NCBI RefSeq assembly: GCF_003073045.1
Contig: NC_037602.1
Span: 10,030,464-10,094,463 of the forward strand
Length of the DNA: 64,000 bases
Reading direction: 5' to 3'
From: Pomacea canaliculata
Taxonomy: Eukaryota > Mollusca > Gastropoda > Architaenioglossa > Ampullariidae
Shown here: positions 25,250-37,759 of the stretch, piece after piece
Position numbering within the stretch: the first letter of the stretch is position 1
How the letters are laid out: every line of letters starts with the position of its first letter
The notes under the pieces: generated by a model
What the model saw: the letters and a program-made list of their open reading frames with translations, nothing else
Told to the model about the DNA's origin: nothing
Databases searched by the model: none
Translations under genes and position numbers: made by a program

Positions 25250-28200
25250 TCAGCATATCTGTTGCCCTGCTCTGGATTTGGGCAACAGTGCGTTGTTTTT
25301 CTCTTTCATTTCTTTCTTAGTCGGAATTTTACACATGGCTTCTAAATCCTCAATGGTTTGTGGTAATTCTCTACCCATGGTTTCAGGTAGAAAAACTAGA
25401 CAGATAACCGCTAGGAAGTTCATGGAACCAAACATTGCCCCGGGCACCCAGACTGCGTACTTTGTCTGTGACAACAAAAAAGAAATCCGTTATTATTAAA
25501 CATGTGTACAATATGGCGTAATCACTCAGTCTTCCACTGCACGTTGCTCTCTCTCTCTCTTCCCACGTCTTTGTTCACTCGAGCAGTACTGATGGGATGC
25601 ACAGAAGGAAGAAAAGTATAACGTGTTTCACTGACGTGTTTCACTGAATCTGAGGACTGGGAAATTTTTAGGTTTATAAGGTAATGCAGTAATACAAGCT
25701 GGAAGAAAAAGTTAGTTTCTAAATCCTAGACCTAGCTGGCATCATGCTGCCTCTAATTTTTATTTAAAGTAAAACAGTCTCATTTAAGAAAGCACTCACC
25801 AGAGCACCAGTGAAGGGCGCTACTACACTTCCTAGTGTGGCGGCAACAAATGTTATTCCCAAAGCCATATTCCTGCAAAGAAATATTAATCGAGATATTC
25901 ATTTTGACACTGTGGCGACAACCATTGCTATTCCAAAGCTGTATCTCTGGGGAGAAAAATCAGTCGACATAAAACACTTTAACACTATAGCTGGAAAATA
26001 GATAAACTATTTGCAGGCAGCTGAGAAAGATCCTATTTCTAAATAACTAGACACAATTTCCCCTTTCATGTTCCCTCTACATCATTTCAGAGAAAATGTA
26101 CACAGGCAGGATGTGGTCAGATTGATCAGCAGTCAGAAGCTTCGAACGAACGGTCATGAAGTAGATATGTAGACACCCGCTCACAAAATTAACCGTCGAG
26201 AGTCTTCTCACCCCTTTCCTACAATAGTGGGAAATCAGCACTAAATGAGGTCCCATTTTTATATTAAAAAAAACCCAGTAAATTAATTAACCAACGGATA
26301 CATCCATCTACGAAAGAGAATAAGAATGCTCATGGAGCGCGAGATGACATACACACTGTGTTCACACACACACAAACAGACTATGAACACTGCATACTTC
26401 TCAATACTACATACAGGTCACTATACTTCTGTTGTTAAGAGCATCCCTTTCGAGATCCCAATTGAAAAACGAAAACAGTCCTTTGCTTTTGAAGCCTTTT
26501 ACCGAATATTTGTTGGGAAGAACTCCGGAGTATACAAGAAAAGAGAGTTGAAGGACCCTCCAATGCTCATTTTCCCGATCAGAGAGAGCACAGTTGCACA
26601 TATCTGCAGGACATGCGAATCTGAAACACCGTTTGCCTACCTTGAACATAGAATGAAATGTATATTGTGACTTAAGTTGGTTACTGTACAAAAATATGAA
26701 AATAAATTTATGTTAATATCTAACACGTATACTTTTTTAAGAAAAAAATAGTTAAATAAACTGTCGTGGATATTGTATCGCTCATATCAAAGATGAGAAA
26801 AGTTACCTTCATAGCTGAAACAAATGCTGCTGGCTATCAGAGAGATTCCTACTGATATCTGGAATATGGCCAACGACTTTCGTCTTCCTAACCTGTTTGA
26901 AGTAGTGTCCAAAACAGACTTTATTGCTGTAATCTGGGGCTACCAAGTTCTTAGAGCTAAAAAGCATTCACTTATTTGCTTGCAAAAGATTTTTAGGTGT
27001 GGGGCTGACTACACCAAATAAAATAATTTATGGAGATCTTGGTAGATAACTAATATGTGTACTATCTAAAGTAAGGTGTATCAAGTATTGGGTTAATTTT
27101 CCACATGATATATTACCACGTAAGAGCTACAACATGATGTTACATATGCAGGATGGCAAATGTCGACTGAAAATACCTGTCCATCATCCCCATAATCAAA
27201 ATGCAGGACGCCCCCTCCACAGCCGCGTTGAGGAAGATGTTGAAGTACAGACCTCCGACAAACATTGAGGACATGAGATAGAGAGCAAAGTAGGTCATAC
27301 TGTTGAAACACCTGCACACGTAAGCACAACATCTCTTACCTCCCAACAATGACACCGGTAAGCAGTGAGCCATATAATAATACACGTAGGTCCATGGTGC
27401 TTAGTTTTCCCCAGCCTCGTAGGAAAGTCGTTATGGAATCTAACTCAGGCCAAAGGCCGAAAGACTGACTTCCGAAGCTTGCAGGAGGGATAGCCGTAGA
27501 TCGAATGATCGGGGGAGGCAACCAGAGAGTGGGTCGGCCACCATTTTACAAGTTTTGCCCCTTAAATATATCAAACCACTGAACAGCTCGTTGCTCTGAT
27601 ATTTTAAAAAACATTTTGTAACATTTCTAACATTCACTTTTTTTTATCTTCTCCCAAGTTCTTTTCATTTCATTTGGCTCCGATAGTTTTTTAATTTTTT
27701 TAATATTTTTCTTTTGTCTTTCGTGTTTATCTTGTTTATTTTGTCCCACCATGGATGTTTACTCACCATAAGATAGAAGACATGAGGCAGTATACTCCGA
27801 GGCGTCTATGAGTAAACAAATCCCGAAACGTCAGCTTCTTTACCGCTTTCACCTCTTCAAGTCCTTCTTCCAGTCCAAAGTCAGGAACCTCTTTTCCATT
27901 TGACAGAGGGTGTCCTTCCCATGACATGTTGTCGACAGCCTTCTGAAGTTTGATTTCTGCCTCATCAGCAGTCTTCTGCTCATTTGACACGTGATTTATC
28001 TTGTCGTCTACGTCGCCCAGAGAGTTGAGAACATCAACTATCTGGCGGAAGTCCTTGCGGTTCCATCTAGCAGCTTTCTTCAAGACTTTGTGGATTTCCT
28101 TCGTTTTGCCATTTGCATACAGCCATCGCAAAGGTTCGTCAAGCACCTGAAAACAGGTGTTTTGGTGCAAAAGCTGGAGTCTTTAAAACAACCAGGATTT

Positions 28201-30763
28201 ATGACAACAGTTATAGCTTTTCAATTTAACATATTTCTAGCGGCTGTAGTGGAAGTAATGATGGTAATGTGGTTTGGTAGCAATTGTGATGCTGCTGCAC
28301 GATTTGGACGATGACTAGTGTCACTGTAGTATCGCTGTCCTGCACTAACTGAATGATAATTGTCGTTTCATTTACACGAATTCATTGATAGGTATAGTTT
28401 CACTTGCGGTCCTCAATGTCACTGATAACTATGTCACTAGAGTGTCAATGACACGAGATGACAGATGACTATAGTGTCGTTAGAATGTTATTGACGTACA
28501 CGACTTGGATGATGACCACGACTGCAGACAGGGTGGCCGCCACTTGCACTGCCCGCCACGAGAAGAACCTCAGGGCATAGGCGACAGGGGCCAGTGACAT
28601 GATGCACAGTGCCCAGAACAGGGTGCTCCAGAAGCCACTGGTGACGACACGGTGCTTCGTAGGGAAGAGCTCAACGCCAGCTGTAACTGCCGTCATACCC
28701 ACACCCTGTGCGTCAACATGGCCGTTAGCAAGCAACATGTAGGTGGGAGGGAAGTCTCTCTTTATACACACACTTAAATACATGCGGACACGCACTATTT
28801 GCACTCAAACATACCCATATGAAAAAAAGATGCGTGTCTGTTAGTCTGTTATCAAATACACAACTTCACAGTTTTTTCTTATGTGCGTAAACACTCACAA
28901 GCCCACACATGGCATGTCTTTCCATTAGAATGCATTTAAAATAATTAATTGCTATTGCATTCTTTACCTTCCTTTATACCCATTACTCCCAACAAGCACG
29001 CACACACACAGAGAGACACAAATAATCGACGTTGTCCATGCATGATATAGTTTCCAAATATTCGTTCTGCACGATAAACATTGTTTACACGTTTACCCCC
29101 TGATAACCACTATTTACACTTTTAAGCGCATGCTTTCTTTCATTGCAAGCGCCGATTAGTGGCGGGTCAGGAGTCTCACCGAGCAGAAGAATCCCGAGAA
29201 GAACCTGGCGAGGGCAAAGACGATGTAGACTGGCGCCACGGCTGCCACAGTACTGATGACGGCAACCAGAAGGTTGTTAATCATCATCATCCTCTTGCGA
29301 CCAAAGCGGTCCGACAGTCCCGGCAGGATGAGGGAACCAATCCCCAAGCCAAACAGGTTGAGGGATTGGGTTAGCGCCGCCAGGTGCTCGTGATCACACA
29401 CGAGGTCAAACTGTCAACCCGATGAATCAGTCATAATAGGTTAGTTCAGAATTTTATTCATTAGTTTAGAAATATTAGAGTACGTTTTAAAATTGGTTAG
29501 TCGTAAATTCTTCAAGTAGTGTACAGGTTCAATAAAACATTTTTCTCTTGCTAACCATGCAGTGGGTCTCTGAGAACTAATCAAGACTTGATGGAATCTG
29601 CAGAATACTTCAACCTGGTTCCAAACTTATCCCTGGAATAGTTGTACTTTGGAGCAGCTAACTTTATTGTGGCTAGTTCTGACGAGGACAAGATCTTTCA
29701 ACAGCACACACACAAAGGTACAGTTTTGAATGTTTTGTTCTGACATGGATAGCGATGTCTCAATATCTTTTCTTTCAACTGACCTCTGACACCAGCGACA
29801 TGTCCTTCGGCATGTCGTACGCAAAGCCATAAAGACATGGATAACTTTGGAATGAGGTGACACCACTGACATTCCTGCTGATGTCGATGCTGCACGTACC
29901 ATACTGCACGCTGACGTTGTCTAGATGGTCCGTGTGCAAATCGAATATAAGATGTTCGCTGTCGTTAGTCGGAGGAGCACATTTGTGGACAACTTCTTGC
30001 CCTAGACAAAAGAAAGTTTAGCTGGTAATGTGAAGAATAGGTTACTCCTACGACAAGCTAGTGAAAAAGGTAAGTGACGCACAGTTAATATATTTTAAGA
30101 AACATGCAAAAGTAGATTAAATAAGATATTAGACAAATATTATCTTAGAATTGTGGTAGCCTAAATTTGCTAACAAATTTTTTTTTTTACTTATAAGACT
30201 AATATTTAGTTTTTCCCAATCTTCGATTTCTTTCCTTCTTCCTTTACAGTTCGAGTGGAGTTATGAGAACCGAATACAGCGCCACACAAGCCTTGTACTG
30301 GTAGTGGTTACCTGCTTTCATCATTTATTTGTAAGAATGAATCTCTTGAGAAACAATAACGCCAAGAATATAATTATTCCTTAATTTAAACATTGTCGAC
30401 AACTTTTGAAGACCTGTTTACTAGTTAATGTTAGAAATAAATTACACAAAACCAAAAAAGTTATTTTTGTAAAAAGTCCAGCTTAGTCACAAGAGAAAAT
30501 CTTCGAACTATCCGCAATAGGATACTAAAAAATGTTAATAAACTTGGTATTGTGTACTGCTGTAGAATTTGATAATGTGCCCTGACAGTACTTATATGAC
30601 TTTACAATTGTGGGACTCGTTTACCTGTAAAGACATAGCTGAAGACCTGATACGCATCAACCAGGTAGCTAAGAAAGTAGATGCAACACTGACACAGAGG
30701 GTAGAAGCCAAGAGGTCCCAAGGCGTTGAGCAAAGGGTCAATCTCGATGTGGTCCTTGGCCAT
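25250..30763 (-). CDS. SLC22-family organic ion transporter, copy 1 (intact, 10 coding exons, 599 aa)
   Basis: Plasma-membrane major-facilitator transporter of the SLC22 organic cation/carnitine/anion class; the substrate cannot be read from sequence. Coding exons: 30763-30625, 30001-29784, 29410-29180, 28705-28502, 28146-27767, 27311-27177, 26892-26807, 26620-26503, 25872-25800, 25465-25250. All phases join and the total is exactly 600 codons with the stop. Seen in the protein: TM1 about 19-41; a large TM1-TM2 extracellular loop (47-128) with Cys 54, 83, 102 and 124 and sequons at N59, N75 and N90; MFS signature SDRFGRKR at 152-159; DEPLRWL after TM6; DRLGRRKS at 435-442; YTPEFFPTNIR at 494-504; PETMGRELPQT at 555-565. 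The ATG is preceded in frame by TAG, and a plausible acceptor lies just upstream, so a 5' UTR exon may exist. The junction between coding exons 4 and 5 is phase 0 here but phase 2 in the other copies. Confidence 0.93.
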
Positions 30764-32683
30764 GACGAATTTCAGCTACACAGCAGATTCGGGGGATCTC
30801 CGTGTGGTCGATACAGCAACCTCCACAGATGTGCTTCTCGATGCCAACGCCGACGTTCCACCTTCATCGACTCCCTGCCAGCGAGTTTAGACACACCGGG
30901 TGGAGGGCAATGGTCTTACCAATCGACTGTCCTAATTTTTAACATGACCACCGACAAAAGAGAGGTTACAAAATCGGGTTAACAACTTGAGGAAGTGGTT
31001 GTAATCAGCAACTGGAGTACTTGTAGGCTAAGAGTAACATTTAGAGACACCGGCAGTGCGGGAGTATCAAACCCATGTTACGAGTTTGTTACATGTGAAA
31101 ACGTTCTGCTGTGTAAGACGGACTGAGGTTCCTTATCACCTGATTTCAAGCTGTATCCACATACAATTATTTTAAAAGTGTTATTTATTATTTTTAACCG
31201 TGGCTTAATAAGCAATATACCAGACGAAGTGGCTTTCAAAAAGAAAAGTTATAAATTTTATGCGAAGGTTTCAGTTAGTTTGCACAGAGTAAACACAGAA
31301 ATATAGACCGCACCACGTGTCTGGTTATTTACTTCAGTGGAGTGTTGTTGTCTGCTCGTGTTGCTGAAGTATCCGAGATAAAAAAAAATATGAAACACGC
31401 GAAGTGACACACGGTTTCCAGACTAGGTTTCCATGAGTGTTTGTTGTGACATATATATGTACTTGTCTCGATATCTTTCATCTTTCGCCATCGAGGACCA
31501 GGTAGACACTGTGCTAGAGATAGTGTCACTTTGGACTGTAGCTTGGCTTTGGCAAGAAGTACACTTATCTTATCAGCAGTTCTTTGGATGCACGTGATAT
31601 ACCACGTGTAAGCTCCTATGCCAGTGAAGTCCTCATCACCTCGACATATCAACTGTTTGGCTACGAGTGGGACTTCGCTGCTCATAGTAATCCCTGTTCT
31701 TAAAGTACACAACTTATGATGGCGCCTACTGTACTTTTAAATCTGAGGTGGTGGTCGTGGTAGCAACCAGTTGTTGATCATACTGTGTCTGTGGTGTTCG
31801 TTTGTATAGGATCTTTATTGAGTCTTTAAAATCGGTGAAATAAATTAGTGTAAGTTCTCGACTTCTACAAATCATTGAACATAGGTTTCATGTTCTAAAG
31901 GATGATTTTAAAAACTGCGCTCATCACAAGATTCCTAAAATATGAAGCAAATAACCAACGAAGTAGCATGAGATAAAGGCTTGTAAACAAAACCAGGCAA
32001 AGATAAAGGTCACAGTTGTTACTAAAGTAAAATACACTAGAGGGGTTAATTAACCCACACTACATATATAGCTCTACCAAAGTTTAAAGTCTTCAAGATC
32101 AAAACGTAAGGATGTATTGTTATGAGGCCAAATTTGAAACTGCGTTGAAAGCTTGTAAAAAACTGGTCAAAAATACTGGTCATGAAGTAACAGTAAATAT
32201 GTCACATATCAAAACTGTGTTCACATACTGGGATGAGTCTTAGGTGGTCTGTCAGCTACTGGTATCTGATTTCTTGGTACATCAGACCTGAGCGGGAAAG
32301 GAGGTGGGGTCACAAGCCCTAGTGAAGTAGGGGTGAGGGTGCGTGTGTGTCTGTGTGCTCAGTTGTCTCGACGTCTTTGTTTGTGCGGGGTTTTTTTTTT
32401 TACATTTTTATTCCACAATACAACAAATCAATCATAACAGAATTAAAAATTTAAGCAACATACATATACACAAACAACATAATATGCACATGATAATAAA
32501 AATAACAAATAACAAAGCAATCTGTCTACTACAATATAGGTACAAGCTTCATTAACACGCAATCTCCTCATACTCTGCTTAATAAAGAAGCAGGAGACAC
32601 AAAAAGATCGGTTAAATACAATACAATTGTTTTACTGAAATGACAGAAAATTTTTGTTCAAAGACTTTCGTACGTCGGATCCA
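30764..32683. other. Intergenic region between SLC22 copies 1 and 2
   Basis: About 1.9 kb with no recognised gene apart from the doubtful ORF at 31329-31685. A T10-11 run sits near 32392-32402, followed by A/T-rich DNA to about 32560. Confidence 0.4.
31329..31685 (-). CDS. Unrecognised 118-codon open reading frame, doubtful
   Basis: An ATG-initiated open frame starts MSSEVPLVAKQLICRGDED and ends in TADNN-like polar residues after a hydrophobic FACFIFFFIS stretch. It lies upstream of SLC22 copy 1 on the same strand. No family is recognised. It could be a real lineage-specific exon, a 5' UTR region of the transporter gene, or chance. Confidence 0.2.
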   Translation of the reverse strand: MSSEVPLVAKQLICRGDEDFTGIGAYTWYITCIQRTADKISVLLAKAKLQSKVTLSLAQCLPGPRWRKMKDIETSTYICHNKHSWKPSLETVCHFACFIFFFISDTSATRADNNTPLK

Positions 32684-35600
32684 TTAGCTTTTCAAAGCTT
32701 GATTCTTAGGCTTGACATCTTCAACAGTCTGCGGGAGTTCCTTGCCCATGGTCTCCGGAAGAAATCGGAGGAGAATCAGGGCGATGAGGTTGGATGTGCC
32801 GAACAACGCCCCTGGCGCCCACAGAGCGTATCGAGACTGAACAGACATCACCAACATCAAAACAACATCAACACTAGACAGACACAATATCAAAGCTACA
32901 TCAACTCCTGACAGACACAGCCTTTCAGTTTTTATGATGTGAACATATTATGGTCATTATTTATGGCCATTGAATATGCTCATCATGAGATATGTTCATA
33001 CAATAGTATTATATAGTATTATACAATAGTAGTATATAGTATCGGTTTCTCTTGATAATAGTGCTTTGCCTGTAGCCTTATATGAGCTTTTTTTAACAAT
33101 GAGCATCATTCACTACTCTGACTTCTTCAAACAGACTTACCAAGATCCCAGCAAAAGGTGCGATCATCCCACCAACTGTAGACATTCCGTAGCATGACCC
33201 TAAGGCAAGGTTTCTACACAGAAAAGAGGACAGCAATGAATTTTATTTAATAGTGTATAACTTAATCTCTAATATCCTGATATCTAAAGCTGTGTTTGTC
33301 AACGTATACAATTGCTGAAGTTTTATTTTTATGTCGGTCGCAATCACTTACCTGACGTTGGTGGGGAAAATTTCAGGTGTGTACATGAACAGCGTGTTGA
33401 AAGAGGCACTAACACCAAATTTTCCCAAAAGGGAAAAAACTGTTGCAACTATCTGCAAGGCTGGCAACTCTGGAACGTTTACAGAAAAAATACAACTAAG
33501 AAACATGTAGGATGGATTCTCACAAGTGTGTGATAGAGAGAAATACTCAGCAACATTTCATGACTGGAGGTACAAAACAAGTGATGCGGTTTAGTCTACT
33601 CTGTGGTGTGTTTATTAAAACCTAAGGCCGTGTACACGTGTAGTCAGACAGCCATGCACCTAGACAGTTTACCTTGAAAACTGAAACAGATGCTGCTGAT
33701 GATCAGCGACAAGCCAGTTACCGCATGAAAACCTGCTAAACTCTTCTTTCTTCCGAACCTGGCCAACAGAACATTATACATTTATTTCCCTTTCCCCTGT
33801 CTGTCTGCCTACCTGACTCACTCACTCCTTCGCTCTCTTACTTTTTCTTTTTTTCTGCGTGTACTCCTGTAAGCGAAAGATGAAAGCAAAGCAGCATATT
33901 TCTGTATCCATACACTTTCCAATGCTCAAAGACCTAATGAAAGTTAAGTTTGTGTCTCTCGTCGTGGGTATGCATTGTCTTAATACATAATGTAGGACTT
34001 GTCCTAATGTAACTCCGTTTGTCAGGAAGTGACAGCGGTTAATAACAATAAAAGACATGTTATTAAAGACGCCCACTTGCTTACATATGGCTCGATGACG
34101 ATTTCGAAAATGTGTTGACCTGTCTGTAGATGACACCCACCTGTCCACAGTCACCACGATGAGGAGACAAGAGGCGCCCTCTACCAGCGCGTTGAGGAAG
34201 AGTCCGGTGTACAGGCTGGTGGCGAGGATGTCAGTCATCAGATACAGGGCGCCGTAGGTCAAACTGTTCACAATCCTGTAAACATGTAAACATGTTCAAG
34301 TGTTAGGTGAAGGTAGAGTGCGACTATGTCATTCTCTCTTTACCTGCCTCTCACGCGCTCACTCACCAACAGCTAACTTAATTAAATGTATTTACTTATG
34401 CTGGGATTAACTTCTAGGGTAGAACCCAGTTAACGAATTAGTTCGGTTGTGGGATATTCAGATCGAGAGTATATGTCATAGTTTTGAGACGTCTTCAAGA
34501 ACTACACTCACATTTACCTGCTAAGACAAAATGTCAATATATACACTGACATTATATTTCAGCTAATAACTTATTCTTGAGCCACTGATATGCGCTCACC
34601 ATATAACCCAGTTACATATCACATAGATCCTCAGGCGTGGGTGCATCAGCAGGTCTTTCCAGGTAAGTTTTCTGCACACCTGCTTCAGGTGCGTCTCCGA
34701 CGTTGTCGACAGAATCCACAGCAGACGCCGGAAACAGATTGCTGTCGCAGTCGTCAGCTTCTTGTGGGTCTTTCTGCACGTGCACTGCAAGTTCTTTCTG
34801 CAAGTTCACTGGCTTCTCGCTCCCACTGACCTCGTGTCCAGCGGCTCCGACATTGAGAAAGACAGCGAGAACCTTGCGAAAATCTTTCTGGTTCCACCTG
34901 CAGGCTGTCTTCAAGAGACTCCTCGCTTGCTTCATCTTCCCATTAACAGCTAACCAGCGCAGAGGTTCGTAAAGTAACCTGGAACAGATAGTCACAGCGA
35001 CGACGAATGAAGAATGAAAGTGATAGAGGATGAGGAGAAGGATGGATAGACGAGGGATATTTCTTTTCTTCGCATTTTCGCAATAATCACCCCAAGAGCT
35101 GCAGAGTTCGAAAGTTGAAATTTGTTTCATTCTTTTGGTTACTAGCAAAACATTATTCTCCAAAAATTGTATAAACATTTATAAACTTTCAGTCGATGTG
35201 TTCTAAAAGTGGAAGTAAATCTTTTTCAAGATTCTTATACCATGTTGGTTTGTTGCCCTTGAGCTGACGTTAAACACAGTTACAGACATAATGTTACAAT
35301 ATTTGTGATGGTAAAGTCTCTCTCATATGTAGTGAGAGCGAGAAAGATGACTAAACCGTTTCCTATTCTTAATTGTTACAAAATATATGTAAGTAAAACT
35401 ATCTCTTCTATTTGTGTTTATGACGGTAATGTGCTAAAAACTATCTGATGGTGAGGTGATTTCATTCAAACTATGTGTCACTAAACTAAAATTGTATCTC
35501 CATCTTTGACTACGTGCCGTCGTCTTACACTAGTTGCAGGATGGTGATGGAGAAGGACCCGCACACTGCCAGCTGTAGTATTCTCCACGAGTAGTCTCTG

Positions 35601-37759
35601 AGCAGGTAGGCCCAGGGCACGATAGACATGATGCAGATGGACCACCACAGCGTGCTCCCGAAACCACTTGCGAACTTCCGGTGAGTGGACGGAAACACTT
35701 CTATTCCTGCTGTTACAGCAGTGAGCCCCACGCCCTGGGGAGACACGAAAACGTATACTCCATAAACAACCAAACCTCGGCATCCACATTTCCTAAAACT
35801 AAACTTTGCCGTAGCAAATTGAATGTGAATGGTATCTCACGCATTTTATTTGTGTATTTTGTTTATTTGTAATTTCTTTTATATATAAATATATTACGCT
35901 GACATGTAAAGTATGTAGATGCAGAAAGTAAGAAGAGTGACTGAACTTTGTCCAAAAAGTTCAAATTATTCTGGTTAGAATAGGAACTTTCGTACTCAGC
36001 GTGTAAATAAACACTTCCAGAAAGATAACTACTTCCTTCAGTCGTCTCACGAAACGAAATGAAGTCAAAACAAAGAAAATAAGTAAGACTGGAAGCAAGT
36101 TGTAATACGCTGACGTCACTATAGGAATCAGCAGTAACATTTTACAACCGTAATATTTCCTACTTTTCACCTTTCCTGCACTTTTTGTAAACAATAAATT
36201 GCGGGATGCATGTGCACTTTATCTAAATGAGTTGCGATGATCTGTGTTAATACTATGGGGATTTCTTTTAAAAGAATAACATTGCAAACACATCAATGTG
36301 AACAGAAATGTCATGCTTGCCACTGCTTACCGCGGCGGAAAACCCGGTGATGCACCTGGCCAGAAGGAAGACGAGGTATGTCGGGGAGAGTCCGGCCAGG
36401 ATACCTCCACTCAGCATAAACATCTGAGCGATCATTAACAATCTCTTTCGTCCGAATCGGTCAGACAAAGAGGGAACAATTATACATCCCAGACCAAGGC
36501 CGCCATTTATTACCGTCTGGCTCAGAGCAGGAAGGGAAGCATGTTCACAGACCAGGTCAAACTGCACATACATGTTTGTTTATAAAATATAATTAAAAAT
36601 TTATATAATCTTCGGAAACCATCTTGTACCTTCGTGCATCTTTTGTATGCTTTTTGGGAATATGACTGGACAAATGTTATTTATCTTGAATGACTGCAGG
36701 TTGATTAGGTAAATCAAATAACAGAAGGTGGATGCAGGTAAAATAACTAAAAATATAGATGACAAATGCAAACTGTCTTCTATAAGAAAAGAGCGAATTT
36801 ATACATTCCTAAAGTGATTGTAAACAAGTCATTTACAGCGGCAGGGGTTAAAACATGTCAGACGAGTGACAGTAGAACGAAACAAAGACAAACGACATTG
36901 GATTAATAGACAACAAAGTTACAGTGGATTGATACAAAGACAATAACTGATAGTGGATTGATTTAGAGAGTTGAGAAGCGACAATGAAATGATGCAGAGC
37001 TCACGACTGTTCACCTCAGAAACAAAGGACCTGTAGTAATCGCCATCGTACTTCATGCCGTAGACGCACGGATACCTGCTAATCATCAACTCGTCGCTGA
37101 TGTTCTTTATGACGATGATGTTGCATTTGTCGTAGTGGACTGTGGTGAAGTTGTCAGAGGTACCATGCAGTTCAGGGATGATCCAGTCACTGTCGTTGTT
37201 AGGGGGAGCACAGGTGTGAGAAACAGCTTGACCTGCAGGGACAGTAACTCGTTCTCACTGGCTGCAACTCTTCCACGATTCTTTGAACTTAAAACTTTCA
37301 AACGCTTATATTTCAAAATTACCAAAATTACTGATTACTGTTTCTTGAATTGTGTAACTGCCATGTGTAACCTAACCTTACTGCCGTAAAAGCCTTGCAG
37401 ACTCGCAGATTCACAGACTTGGACACATCCATGCTCTGCCTATAGTCTTGCTCAAGCGATGATGCTTGCTCCAATATATTTACACCATGGTGATGATGCT
37501 TAGTCATTACTGCACCTTACCTGCTTCTGGCCTGTAAGGATGTGTATCTTTGTGCACCTGAGCTGCTTATAAAGATGCTAAGAAAATGGACTATGTTGTA
37601 CCGTCGGTATTTCCTACCTATGAAGATGTAGGTGAAGAACTGGTAGGCGTCATGTAGGTAAGATAAAAAGAAGACGAGGCACTGAATGACCTGAAACTTT
37701 CCCATAGGCCCCAGCTCTTGCAGGACAAGGTCGATTTTTGCAATGCCACCTTCTGCCAT
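32684..37759 (-). CDS. SLC22-family organic ion transporter, copy 2 (10 coding exons, one 1-nt frame break in exon 5)
   Basis: Paralogue of the adjacent copy, same strand. Coding exons: 37759-37618, 37232-37015, 36561-36331, 35734-35529, 34978-34600, 34275-34141, 33758-33673, 33469-33352, 33213-33141, 32836-32684. Exon 5 is 379 nt where phases require 378; without the extra base the protein would be 579 aa. Seen: TM1 in exon 1, cysteine-rich TM1-TM2 loop with NDS and NFT sequons, SDRFGRKR at about 153-160, YEPLRWL, DRFGRKKS, YTPEIFPTNVR, PETMGKELPQT. The C-terminal tail is about 20 residues shorter than in copy 1. In exon 5 the frame from YEPLRWL runs to a TAA at 34612, whereas the homologous TM7 lead-in (KLTWKDLLMHPRLRIY) is in another frame; the four-A run at 34668-34671 is a candidate site. 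A 5' UTR intron (acceptor at 37777, donor after 38109) looks plausible. Confidence 0.88.
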
